This document shows, piece by piece, positions 23,552 to 32,186 of a DNA stretch of 50,116 nucleotides. The position numbers and the translations under genes were made by a program. The stretch is from Spirochaetia bacterium UBA6919 (lineage in GTDB: Bacteria; Spirochaetota; UBA6919). A model generated the notes under the pieces. That model did no database searches and was not told the origin of the DNA. It saw only the letters and a list, made by a program, of their open reading frames with translations. The stretch spans positions 25,145 through 75,260 of the forward strand of contig DKAT01000080.1 in assembly GCA_002450905.1 (NCBI GenBank). The letters run 5' to 3'. The number at the start of each line of letters is the position of its first letter. Position 1 is the stretch's first letter.

Positions 23552-26425
23552 TTATTTTGATTTCGATTGATAACTTCTACTTTGATGATTATTCACGAGT
23601 AATTCTTTTAAATAATGACCTGTATAAGAGTCAGGATGTTTTGAAACTTCTTCAGGAGTTCCAGTAACGACAATAGTACCCCCTTCGTCTCCTCCATCAG
23701 GACCCAAGTCGATGATATGATCTGCTATCCGGATAACATCCAGATTATGCTCTATTACAATAACAGTATTTCCATTTTCGACAAACTGATTAAGCACTTG
23801 AACAAGTTTATTGACGTCATCAAAATGGAGACCAGTCGTAGGTTCATCAAGTAGATAAAAAGTCTTTCCCGTACTTCGTTTAGAAAGCTCTGTTGCCAAT
23901 TTAACTCTTTGAGCCTCTCCTCCACTTAGTGTAGTGGCACTCTGTCCCAGTTTGATATACCCTAATCCCACTTCATTCAACGTCTGTAGTCGTTTCTTAA
24001 CAGATGGTATGTTCTCAAAAAATTCTTCTGCCTGTTCTATATTTAAATCTAACACTTCAGCAATATTTTTTCCTTTGTAACGGACCTCTAAAGTCTCCTG
24101 ATTATATCTTTTCCCTTTACAGACATCGCATGTAACATATACATCGGGTAGAAAGTGCATTTCTATCTTAATCGTTCCGTCACCTTGGCAAGATTCACAC
24201 CGTCCCCCCCTGACATTAAAACTAAATCGCCCTGCTTTGTATCCCTTGATCTTCGATTCAGGAAGATTTGAAAAAATATCGCGTATAGGAGTGAATAAGC
24301 CTGTATAAGTGGCTGGATTACTCCTGGGAGTCCGTCCAATAGGGGATTGATCGATATTAATAATTTTATCAATTTCTTCGAATCCGATAATTTGTTTATA
24401 AGCATCTGATATACGTTTTGACCGAATTAATTTCTTCATAAGTGCTGGATATAGGGTTTCATTGATTAATGTGCTTTTTCCTGAGCCTGATACTCCTGTA
24501 ATAACAATGAATCGGCTGAGTGGGATTGTGACATCAATATTTTTTAAATTATTCTTTGTACATCCTTTGATTATTAGATTATTTGGATTCTCAATCCTAT
24601 TTTTCTTTTCCACATCTATTTTATGGTGACCACTTAAATATTTTCCTGTAAGAGATGATGGATTATTAATAATATCATTTGGAGTTCCTATTGCAGTAAT
24701 CTGACCACCATGAACACCTGCCCCAGGTCCCAGGTCTACTATATAATCTGAACTTAATATAGTCTGATCATCGTGTTCAACGACAATTAAAGTATTTCCT
24801 AAGTCTCGTAGTCTTGTGAGAGTATCAATTAATTTCTGATTATCCCTTTGATGAAGTCCTATTGTGGGTTCATCAAGGACGTAAAGAACACCAACCAATT
24901 GCGAACCGATTTGTGTAGCCAGTCGGATCCTCTGCATCTCTCCACCCGATAAAGTTCCAGCCTTCCTTTCAAGAGAGAGATATCCCAGCCCAACATTATT
25001 AAGGAAAGTTAGTCGATCTTTAATCTCTTTCAGGATTTTATCAGCGATAGCAATAAATTTTCCCTCAAAATTAAGAGATTGGAAAAATTGGATGGCATAC
25101 TTAACTGATAGTTGAGTTATTTGAATAATAGACTGCTGATTTATCATAACAGATAAACTTTCAGGACGAAGACGTTGCCCATTGCAAGTTGGACAAGGTA
25201 CATTTTTCATGAACTTTTGGTAAAACTCCTTGGCATCATCACTGGATGTTTCTTTATACCTACGATCCAGCATGGGAATTAATCCTTCAAAAATTGATTT
25301 ACTCTTAAAAGTGGATTTGTTATTCTTAGCGTAATAGGTAAATGAAATTTCCTCATCCCCTGAACCATAGAGTATTACATCAACGATGCTCTCTTCAAGA
25401 TCTTTAATGGGCATATCCAGATTGAATTTATAGTGCTTTGACAAGGCTTCATACTGAATTAGATACCATTTTGAAGATAAAATATCTCGTACAGGTGCTA
25501 ATCCACCATCCAGAATTGATAAAGACGGATCAGGGATAACCAAACTTTCATCAAACCGCATGTCTTCACCAATACCATGACAATCAGGGCAGGCTCCATG
25601 AGGAGAATTGAATGAAAACATTCTAGGCTGTAGTTCAGGAAGACTGATTCCACATTTTAAACAAGCCATATGCTCTGAGAATAACCTTTCTTCATCCTTC
25701 CCATTATCAGTATATATAATGGTTACAAGACCTTCAGCCAATGCAAGTGCTGTTTCAACTGAGTCAACAAGGCGATCACGGATATCATTTTTTAATATAA
25801 TCCTATCAACCACAACATCCAGATTATGTTTTTTATTTTTGTCAATCTGAATAGGTTCATCAAGCGTTTTTAATTCTCCATTGAGTCTCACACGCACAAA
25901 ACCATTTTTCTTTATTGTCTCCAACTCTTTTTTAAATTCCCCTTTCTTGCCACGGATAATTGGGGACAGGATTTGGAGTTTTATATCCAATGGAAGTCCT
26001 GTAATTGTCTCGATAATTTGATCTATGGACTGACTTTGTACTATATCACCACAGGATGGGCAATGAGGTATTCCGCATCGTGCATACAGAAGGCGAAGAT
26101 AATCATATATTTCAGTGATAGTGCCTACAGTACTCCTGGGATTACGGTGAGTAGTTTTCTGTTCTATGGAGATAGCAGGGGAGAGACCTCCAATATAGTC
26201 TACATCAGGTTTCTCCATCTGCCCAAGGAATTGACGGGCATAGGCACTGAGGGATTCCACATATCGTCTCTGACCCTCAGCATAAATAGTATCAAAGGCC
26301 AGTGAAGATTTTCCAGAACCAGAAACACCTGTTATTACGATGAATTTATTCCTTGGAAGTTCAATATCAATATTTTTTAAATTGTGTTCTCTTGCACCTT
26401 TGATAATTAGCGTATTGGATTCCAT
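23552..26425 (-). CDS. uvrA: Excinuclease ABC subunit A
   Basis: DNA-damage recognition ATPase of nucleotide excision repair that loads UvrB. Two ABC modules are seen: Walker A GVSGSGKSS with AYARQFLGQM and signature LSGGEMQRIRLATQI in the first, and GVSGSGKST with TTLSGGEAQRVKLATEL in the second, each followed by a LDEPT Walker B. Zinc-module cysteines occur in CLKCG...CPDCHGIG and CESCQGDG...CDVCKGKRY. Length (about 957 aa) is standard. Three in-frame starts (TTG 26431, ATG 26428, ATG 26425) lie together; 26425 is chosen because AGGTG lies seven bases before it. uvrB and uvrC are not in the window. Confidence 0.98.
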   Translation of the reverse strand: MESNTLIIKGAREHNLKNIDIELPRNKFIVITGVSGSGKSSLAFDTIYAEGQRRYVESLSAYARQFLGQMEKPDVDYIGGLSPAISIEQKTTHRNPRSTVGTITEIYDYLRLLYARCGIPHCPSCGDIVQSQSIDQIIETITGLPLDIKLQILSPIIRGKKGEFKKELETIKKNGFVRVRLNGELKTLDEPIQIDKNKKHNLDVVVDRIILKNDIRDRLVDSVETALALAEGLVTIIYTDNGKDEERLFSEHMACLKCGISLPELQPRMFSFNSPHGACPDCHGIGEDMRFDESLVIPDPSLSILDGGLAPVRDILSSKWYLIQYEALSKHYKFNLDMPIKDLEESIVDVILYGSGDEEISFTYYAKNNKSTFKSKSIFEGLIPMLDRRYKETSSDDAKEFYQKFMKNVPCPTCNGQRLRPESLSVMINQQSIIQITQLSVKYAIQFFQSLNFEGKFIAIADKILKEIKDRLTFLNNVGLGYLSLERKAGTLSGGEMQRIRLATQIGSQLVGVLYVLDEPTIGLHQRDNQKLIDTLTRLRDLGNTLIVVEHDDQTILSSDYIVDLGPGAGVHGGQITAIGTPNDIINNPSSLTGKYLSGHHKIDVEKKNRIENPNNLIIKGCTKNNLKNIDVTIPLSRFIVITGVSGSGKSTLINETLYPALMKKLIRSKRISDAYKQIIGFEEIDKIINIDQSPIGRTPRSNPATYTGLFTPIRDIFSNLPESKIKGYKAGRFSFNVRGGRCESCQGDGTIKIEMHFLPDVYVTCDVCKGKRYNQETLEVRYKGKNIAEVLDLNIEQAEEFFENIPSVKKRLQTLNEVGLGYIKLGQSATTLSGGEAQRVKLATELSKRSTGKTFYLLDEPTTGLHFDDVNKLVQVLNQFVENGNTVIVIEHNLDVIRIADHIIDLGPDGGDEGGTIVVTGTPEEVSKHPDSYTGHYLKELLVNNHQSRSYQSKSK

Positions 26426-26551
26426 CATCAATCACCTAAATTAAAGTAAGAAATGAAAGATAGTATGAAATAACTGGATAGTCAATGCTATATTCTATTA
26501 TACAAACTATTCAATAATAATGAAAAAATGTTTATTTATTTCAAATTTGAT

Positions 26552-26580
26552 TTGACATTATCTAATGTTTCTTTTAATAT
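26552..26580 (+). promoter_or_regulatory. Sigma-70-type promoter for the lipoprotein methyltransferase gene
   Basis: TTGACA (26552-26557) is separated by exactly 17 bases from TAATAT (26575-26580). Transcription would begin near 26587, about 27 bases before the ATG at 26614. This is among the closest matches to consensus in the window. It probably also serves the HD-GYP gene just downstream. Confidence 0.7.
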
Positions 26581-26613
26581 TAATAAATTATTGCTAATAT
26601 TTTGCAGGAAATT

Positions 26614-27258
26614 ATGAACAAAAATAAATTATTTCATCTATTAGTATACATACCAATTTTATTGATTATAATAAATTGTGCGTCTTCAGATAGTTTAAAT
26701 AAAAATGCCAAAAATAAAAATAGTAAATCGGATCAAATCATTGAATCTCTCAATATTAAAAAAGGCTTTCATATCGCTGATCTCGGTGCAGGGGGAGGAT
26801 ATTATACCTATCAATTTTCAAAAGTAGTAGGTAATAATGGTCTAGTCTATGCTGTAGATGTAGCTGATAAACATTTAAATTATATAAAAAATGAAATTAG
26901 ATTAAGAAATATTCAAAATGTCAAAATAATTAAGGGGAGAAGACATGATCCACTCCTCCCATTGAATAAAATAGATTTAATCTTCTTAAGAAATGTATAC
27001 CACCATATCGATAATAGGGTTAAGTATTTTACCAATATAAAAAAAACGCTGAAGCCCAATGGCAGAATAGCTATTATTGACTATTTCAAATTTGATTCAA
27101 CCAGTTACGTTACAGTTTTTGGACATTACACACACAAGTCAACAATTTTAAAAGAAATGAAACAGGCTGGATATGTCTTGATTGAAGACCATAAATTTCT
27201 CTCCAAACAAACGTTTACCATATATAAGGTAAAAAAAAGTACTGAGGATGAGGATTAA
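26614..27258 (+). CDS. SAM-dependent methyltransferase with lipoprotein signal
   Basis: Starts at ATG 26614, where AGGA lies four bases upstream; the frame also opens four codons earlier at TTG. The N-terminus MNKNKLFHLLVYIPILLIIINC is a lipoprotein signal with Cys at residue 22, then a Asn/Ser/Lys linker. Residues about 45-210 are a class I methyltransferase: motif I IADLGAGGGYYTYQFSK, the acidic end of strand 2 in VYAVDVADKHL, and a post-motif region LPLNKIDLIFLRNVYHHI followed by LKPNGRIAIIDYF. Export would place a SAM-using enzyme outside the cytoplasm, where SAM is not known to be present. Related predicted methyltransferases with signal peptides exist (recalled). Substrate unknown. Confidence 0.8.
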   Translation: MNKNKLFHLLVYIPILLIIINCASSDSLNKNAKNKNSKSDQIIESLNIKKGFHIADLGAGGGYYTYQFSKVVGNNGLVYAVDVADKHLNYIKNEIRLRNIQNVKIIKGRRHDPLLPLNKIDLIFLRNVYHHIDNRVKYFTNIKKTLKPNGRIAIIDYFKFDSTSYVTVFGHYTHKSTILKEMKQAGYVLIEDHKFLSKQTFTIYKVKKSTEDED

Positions 27259-27261
27259 AAC

Positions 27262-28485
27262 ATGAATCCTATAGAACAATCATTAAATGAAAATAAATTA
27301 AAATTGATCATTGAAAAAATGGGGCACCTCCATCATATTCGTGATATAAATGCTTTATTAGATAGTATCCTTTATGAGACAAGAAAAATTACTAATGCTG
27401 ATTCAGGTTCTATTTTCCTTGTAGATAATGATAAATTAAGATTCTCTTACGTACAGAATGACACATTATTTAAAAATGATTTGTTGTGTAATAAGTATAT
27501 CTATTCAAACCAAGAGATTGAAATTAATTCATCTTCCCTGGCTGGATTTGTTGCTCAAAAAGGAGAACCCCTGCAAATTGAAGATGCATATAATATTGAT
27601 GATTCATTACCATTTCAATTCAATGTATATTTTGATGAGATATCCTCATATAAAACAAAATCAATATTTGTGGCTCCTTTGATTACAAGCGAAAGAGAAG
27701 TTGTGGGTATCCTTGAATTAATTAATGCAAAAGACAATGAAGGCAATGTAATCTCTTTTTCTGAGGAGCACAAACTATTTGTGATGCAATTTACAAATCA
27801 GGCTGCTGTAGCTATAGAAAGAGCACTTATGCTTCAAAATATTGTTCTGAGAATGATACAGATAGCAGAACTAAGAGATCCTGAAGAGACTCAGGGACAT
27901 GTAAATCGGGTGGGTGCCATATCCATAGAGCTTTATCAAAAATGGGCAGAAAAACATCATGTCCCAAAAAATGAGGTTAATCGATATAAAGATATATTGA
28001 GAATTGCTAGTATCCTCCATGACGTTGGAAAAGTGGGTATTCCTGATCATATTTTAAAAAAGAATGGCAAATTAACCCCGGAAGAATATCATGAAATGAA
28101 ACGTCACACAATTTATGGCGCAAGATTATTTTCTGAAAAGAAGAATGACTGGGAAAAATTAGCCCTTGAAATCAGTTTAAATCATCATGAAAAATGGGAT
28201 GGATCAGGGTATCCTGGAAAAATAGAAGATTTTTCCCTAGAAGAATATGAGTTTGGAACTGGAAAAAAGGGTAATGAAATCCCTTTATCCGCAAGAATAG
28301 TCGCTCTGGCAGATGTTTTTGACGCGCTCATCAATAAAAGAGCCTATAAAGACCCTTGGGAAGAAGATAAAGTACTTTATCACCTAAAAAGTGAGTCTGG
28401 AAAGCATTTTGATCCTGAATTGGTCGATATCTTTTTTGAAATATATAGTGTAGTTAAAGCAATTCAAAATAAATGGCAGCAATGA
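27262..28485 (+). CDS. GAF + HD-GYP cyclic-di-GMP phosphodiesterase
   Basis: Residues about 30-190 are a GAF sensory domain (LLDSILYETRKITNADSGSIFLVDND, VAPLITSEREVVGILELINAKD), followed by a helical linker. Residues about 200-400 are an HD-GYP domain: HVNRVGAISIELYQ, HD pair in SILHDVGKVGIPDHIL (residues about 253-254), MKRHTIYGARLF, LNHHEKWDGSGYPG with the GYP motif, and LADVFDAL. All metal ligands of active enzymes look present. It would hydrolyse the second messenger c-di-GMP in response to a small ligand. It begins three bases after the methyltransferase stop, so the two are co-transcribed. Motility genes lie close by on the other strand. Confidence 0.93.
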   Translation: MNPIEQSLNENKLKLIIEKMGHLHHIRDINALLDSILYETRKITNADSGSIFLVDNDKLRFSYVQNDTLFKNDLLCNKYIYSNQEIEINSSSLAGFVAQKGEPLQIEDAYNIDDSLPFQFNVYFDEISSYKTKSIFVAPLITSEREVVGILELINAKDNEGNVISFSEEHKLFVMQFTNQAAVAIERALMLQNIVLRMIQIAELRDPEETQGHVNRVGAISIELYQKWAEKHHVPKNEVNRYKDILRIASILHDVGKVGIPDHILKKNGKLTPEEYHEMKRHTIYGARLFSEKKNDWEKLALEISLNHHEKWDGSGYPGKIEDFSLEEYEFGTGKKGNEIPLSARIVALADVFDALINKRAYKDPWEEDKVLYHLKSESGKHFDPELVDIFFEIYSVVKAIQNKWQQ

Positions 28486-28602
28486 TAGAATCAATAAAAA
28501 ATAAAATCTTATAATCTAAAAAAATACTTATTGACACACTATCTTAAAAATATTAATTTTCAAAAGATTCAAGACAATCTATATCAAATAGGAAAATATT
28601 TT

Positions 28603-29037
28603 ATGCAACAAGAAAAAAAGAATTCTAAAAGTCAGGGAGATCCTCAAAAAAATAAAAGTCATCCATATAAAAAAAATAAAAAAAAAAATTATTTTAGAAA
28701 AGGGATAAAAAATCAACCTCAAGGAAATCAAGAAAAAAAAATAATTACCTATGAAATATGTCCAATCTGCTCTAATGAAATAAAAAAAACCTCCCAAACA
28801 ATACCTATGAAGGAAACCCAAAAAAACGCTCATTTTGAATGTGTTATTTCTGAAGTAAAAAAATTAAATAACATTGAAAAAGAAAAAGAATTATTTTATC
28901 TTGGAGGAGGTAGATTTGGATTAATTGAAAGAAAGAATGGTAAAGGATATTATGATTTTATTGTAAAAGAAACTATTGTATATATTGAAAATTCAAGAAA
29001 TAAAAAATTAAATTCTAATTCCGCAAAGAAAAATTAA
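28603..29037 (+). CDS. Basic Zn-ribbon-like protein of unknown function
   Basis: The frame opens with a TTG at 28531, but ATG 28603 is preferred because AGGAAAA lies six bases upstream. The 144-aa product has a strongly basic, disordered N-terminus (residues 1-45: KKNSKSQGDPQKNK..., KKNKKKNYFRKG) that could contact RNA or DNA. A likely metal site CPICSNEI...AHFECVISE (two Cys, then His and Cys) follows, and then a small beta-rich end (ELFYLGGGRFGLIERKNGKGYYDFIVKETIVYIE). Function cannot be named; similar basic proteins with this fold are widespread as hypothetical proteins. It ends 23 bases inside the convergent cheX gene. Confidence 0.7.
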   Translation: MQQEKKNSKSQGDPQKNKSHPYKKNKKKNYFRKGIKNQPQGNQEKKIITYEICPICSNEIKKTSQTIPMKETQKNAHFECVISEVKKLNNIEKEKELFYLGGGRFGLIERKNGKGYYDFIVKETIVYIENSRNKKLNSNSAKKN

Positions 29038-29479
29038 TTTTAATTAACCCAAAATCACAATCCAATACTGTTGAATAGTTTTTATCACTGAATGTATCTA
29101 CCATTAAACCCGTTCCTGTAAATAATGATGGTGTAGAAAAGAAAGTATTTCCAAAGTTCTTACCCAAATTTATAGCGATCTTACTAGCTAAGATATTACT
29201 AAACTCCCCAAAATACCCTTTGACAAATTGTGCTAAATCCATTTCTTGATTTATATTCATATGAACTGTATTTAAAAACTTTTCAGCCGTTGAATTATCT
29301 ATTTCAAGTACAAAATTCCCTTCAATACCCCCAAAAAGTGAAATGAAAATAACATTATCAAAATGCTGATCGTCTGGAATTTCGATTAATTCAAAATGAT
29401 TAAATTTATATTGGAAAAATGTTTCCATGAATTGCTCTAAAACATTAGATACTAATTGTTTAAATGTTTCTTTTGTCAT
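29015..29479 (-). CDS. cheX: CheX-type chemotaxis phosphatase (CheC/CheX family)
   Basis: CheY-phosphate phosphatase family: it shortens the lifetime of phosphorylated CheY and so resets flagellar switching. The 154-aa protein has SLFGGIEGNFVLEID and the phosphatase signature GYFGEFSNILASKIAINLGK (about residues 88-107), with the Glu and Asn used to attack phospho-CheY. Single motif and length favour CheX over CheC. It is coupled to cheD by a four-base overlap, with TGAGGA before the ATG. CheX dimers are widespread in spirochaetes. Confidence 0.88.
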   Translation of the reverse strand: MTKETFKQLVSNVLEQFMETFFQYKFNHFELIEIPDDQHFDNVIFISLFGGIEGNFVLEIDNSTAEKFLNTVHMNINQEMDLAQFVKGYFGEFSNILASKIAINLGKNFGNTFFSTPSLFTGTGLMVDTFSDKNYSTVLDCDFGLIKINFSLRN

Positions 29480-29973
29480 TTATTTTCCTCACTCAAAGAA
29501 TCGATAGTTTTTAAATCTGTAATACTCATATCTCCATTGCTGATATCAAACATGACTTTACATCCATTATCTCTTCCGACATCACAGCCCAAAAGTGGAA
29601 TGCTTTCTGCTCTTACAGATTCCTGAGTGACTTTAATATTTAATTCTGCCACGGTAGGTTGATTTGATTTTTTTAGTGATTTAAAAATATTCCCACCACC
29701 TACAATAAATGCAAATATATTATTTTTTTTAGCCCCTAAATTGATAACTTCATATAGAAGAGCCCTGACAGCAGTGTTTGCATATTTTGAGTCGGGTTCA
29801 TTGGGTGTGTTTTCTTTCTTGTTAGGGAGAAAAATATGAGCCATCCCACCAATTCTTTGAACTTTATCATATAAAATAAGTGCTACACAAGATCCTAACA
29901 CAGTCTTGAGAATAGTTGGATTTTTAGCAACTTTCATTTCTCCAATCCGTACTTCGATTTCATTTTCTCTCAT
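29476..29973 (-). CDS. cheD: Chemoreceptor glutamine deamidase CheD
   Basis: Deamidates specific Gln residues in methyl-accepting chemotaxis proteins and can also bind CheC. The catalytic Cys (residue 29) is in TVLGSCVAL, and the His (46) in GGMAHIFLP; the Thr in TVLG completes the triad. The remainder (AFIVGGGNIF, VTQESVRAESIPLLGCDVGRDNG) matches the family, and 165 aa is normal. Its downstream partner is cheX by overlap; cysS lies 29 bases upstream and may share a transcript. No MCP is in the window. Confidence 0.93.
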   Translation of the reverse strand: MRENEIEVRIGEMKVAKNPTILKTVLGSCVALILYDKVQRIGGMAHIFLPNKKENTPNEPDSKYANTAVRALLYEVINLGAKKNNIFAFIVGGGNIFKSLKKSNQPTVAELNIKVTQESVRAESIPLLGCDVGRDNGCKVMFDISNGDMSITDLKTIDSLSEENK

Positions 29974-30002
29974 TTATTTGCCTTGACTAAACCAATAATT
30001 AA

Positions 30003-31403
30003 TCAGATTTTTTTCCAAACGACGCCCTCTTTAGTATCTTCTAATAAAATTCCCATATCTTTAAGATAATCACGAATTTGATCTGCTTTCTTAAAATCTT
30101 TTTCTTTCCTAGCCACATTTCTTTCATCGATATATTTTTTAATATCCTCTTCGAGAATTGTTTGATTAAAATTGAGAACCCCAAGTACCTGATCAATTTG
30201 TTTTAAAAAATCGATAATAGAATGCCCATCCCCTTTGCCCAATTGGTCAAAGATTTTATTTAATTCATTGACTGCTTCAAAAATACTTCCAAGACCAGAT
30301 GAGATATTCAAATCATCATCCATAGAATCTTCAAAGCCCTTTAGACCTTTATTTAAAATTAATTGAACCTGTTCATGAATATCTGAATGTTCTTTTGTAA
30401 TTTGTTGACAGCGATTGATAAAATGATTTAAATTATCTAACGTTGCTGATGATTGAAGTATTATATCTGATGAGAAATTTACCTTTGATCGATAATGGTA
30501 CTGAATAAGGCTAAATCGGATTGCCTCTTTAGAAAAACCCTCTTCCAATAAGTCTTTTAAGTAGATGACATTCCCTTTGCTCTTGGAACTTTTTTCTCCT
30601 TTTATATTTAAGAACTCAGAATGGAGCCAGTAGTTTACAAAACGTTTTCCAGTAAATCCTTCACTCTGTGCGATCTCATTTTCATGGTGAGGGAATATAT
30701 TATCAACCCCGCCTGTGTGAATATCAAAGGTTTCTCCAAGATATTTCATACTCATAGCACTGCATTCGATATGCCAGCCAGGACGACCTTTGCCTAAAGA
30801 CGTTTCCCAGAACACCTCTCCATCATCCTTTGTGTGAGCCTTCCATAAAACAAAATCATTGATGTTTTCCTTTTCATATTCATCGGAAGAGACTCGTCCA
30901 CTTGCCCCTGTCCTGAGATTCTCTTGGTCTATATGGGCGAGCTTTCCATAATCCTTAAATGTATTTATTTTAAAATAGATGGAACCGTCAGATCGATAGG
31001 CAAGCCCTTTTTTTTCTAATTCTGTGATCATTTTAACCATTTCTGAAATATGATCTGTAGCACTGGGATATTTTTCTGCGGGAGTAATATTTAATATTTC
31101 TATATCTTTAAAAAATGCTTGTTTGTAAATCTCAGTATAATCATTTAATGAGAGCCCGTGGACTATGGAATTTTTAATGGTTTTGTCATCAACATCGGTG
31201 AGGTTCATAATTTGACGGACTTTGTATCCTTTGTATTTAAAATACCTTACCAAAATATCTTCAAATAAGAAAGTTCTTAGATTGCCAATATGGACGTAAT
31301 TATATACCGTTGGACCACAGGTGTAAAGAGATACCTCATTTTGTTTTATGGGAATGAATATTTCTTTCTTGCGTGTAAGGGTATTGTATAGATATAATGA
31401 CAT
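30003..31403 (-). CDS. cysS: Cysteinyl-tRNA synthetase
   Basis: Charges tRNA-Cys. Class I features are clear: HIGN motif in YNYVHIGNLRTFLFED (residues 34-49), the Zn-binding Cys in YTCGPTVYNYV and GWHIECSAMS, then HTGGVDNIFPHHENEIAQSE for the remaining ligands, and KSSKSKGN as the KMSKS loop. The DALR-like domain and C-terminal tail are present; 466 aa is standard. It is upstream of cheD-cheX on the same strand. Start ATG at 31403 gives the usual N-terminus (LYLYNTLTRKKEIF). Confidence 0.97.
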   Translation of the reverse strand: MSLYLYNTLTRKKEIFIPIKQNEVSLYTCGPTVYNYVHIGNLRTFLFEDILVRYFKYKGYKVRQIMNLTDVDDKTIKNSIVHGLSLNDYTEIYKQAFFKDIEILNITPAEKYPSATDHISEMVKMITELEKKGLAYRSDGSIYFKINTFKDYGKLAHIDQENLRTGASGRVSSDEYEKENINDFVLWKAHTKDDGEVFWETSLGKGRPGWHIECSAMSMKYLGETFDIHTGGVDNIFPHHENEIAQSEGFTGKRFVNYWLHSEFLNIKGEKSSKSKGNVIYLKDLLEEGFSKEAIRFSLIQYHYRSKVNFSSDIILQSSATLDNLNHFINRCQQITKEHSDIHEQVQLILNKGLKGFEDSMDDDLNISSGLGSIFEAVNELNKIFDQLGKGDGHSIIDFLKQIDQVLGVLNFNQTILEEDIKKYIDERNVARKEKDFKKADQIRDYLKDMGILLEDTKEGVVWKKI

Positions 31404-31543
31404 TCAGTATCCATTTTAATAAATAATGATATTAACAATTTACAAATAATATTGCCTATAGTCAATCCAATACCAGAGTTTATGAGATTATTTTATTTGA
31501 GAATATTTGAAACATAGAGTTGACTGGTTAAAAAATAATCATA

Positions 31544-31574
31544 ATCGGAACTAAGAATTTTGATTCCCATCTTG
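31544..31574. repeat. Palindromic repeat copy B (ATCGGAA...TTCCCAT)
   Basis: Matches copy A (23382-23412) at 27 of 31 positions in the same orientation. The inverted repeat is ATCGGAA against TTCCCAT, so one of seven pairs is lost. It lies 83 bases upstream of the GC-rich orphan gene at 31657. Confidence 0.5.
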
Positions 31575-31656
31575 TTTATTTATTTCATCAGGGTGTCAAG
31601 ATTTTGGAAATGCCCTGTCGACTTTGATTGAATATTAGTCTATAAGGAGGCTATCC

Positions 31657-32088
31657 ATGGCGATTATATTAGAAGGGGTTGATCACAGCCCGGTGATGTG
31701 GGGGAAGATTGGCAAACACGTTGTCCAGGGGACGAAACTGGGGAAGATGTTCATTAAAATTAAGGTTACCCCGACCAATCCCAGAACCCAAATCCAACAG
31801 GAGCAGAGGAGTGCTCTGGCAGAAGGTGTTTTACGTTGGAAAAACTTTGAGAAACTGTTGAATAAGTCATACTGGGATCTGATAGCCGTGAATCATCGGT
31901 TCAGGGATGGGTACAGGGCATTTTTATCCTCGTTTCTCGTGACCTATCGGATGAAATTAACAGAATTGGGAAATCACACTCTGGCTCAGATATATTCTAT
32001 TCCTCTTCATATTTTGCCCCTCAATCGCTTTGTAAAATTACCTTCGATCATCTCGAGTGCCAATAAAAATATTTTTTATGACAAGTGA
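31657..32088 (+). CDS. GC-rich orphan protein with NPRT-x-x-QQ...R...W pattern
   Basis: A strong AAGGAGG seven bases before ATG 31657 supports the start. The 143-aa protein has GKIGKHVVQGTKLGKMFIKIK, then NPRTQIQQEQRSALAEGVLRWKNF and later HRFRDGYRAFLSSFL. I recall this arrangement (NPRT-QQ-R-W, then SGYNxFIxxxL) from short, often phage-associated or multi-copy hypothetical proteins; family name is not certain. Base use is unlike its neighbours: bases 31681-31740 are 34 of 60 G or C, against roughly one third in the window. Transfer or mobile-element origin is a fair inference. Function unknown. Confidence 0.75.
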   Translation: MAIILEGVDHSPVMWGKIGKHVVQGTKLGKMFIKIKVTPTNPRTQIQQEQRSALAEGVLRWKNFEKLLNKSYWDLIAVNHRFRDGYRAFLSSFLVTYRMKLTELGNHTLAQIYSIPLHILPLNRFVKLPSIISSANKNIFYDK

Positions 32089-32186
32089 TAAATTCGGATT
32101 GGAGTGACGAGAATCTTTAGTGAGGGAGTATCCATTAGATACTGTCATTAGACTGTATCAAAATTAAATCAGGATTCCCAAAATTA

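Noticed and set aside
28531..28602. Upstream TTG start for the Zn-ribbon-like gene
   Set aside because: No ribosome-binding site is present; the TTG is part of a TTGACA that looks more like promoter DNA, and ATG 28603 has AGGA in front.
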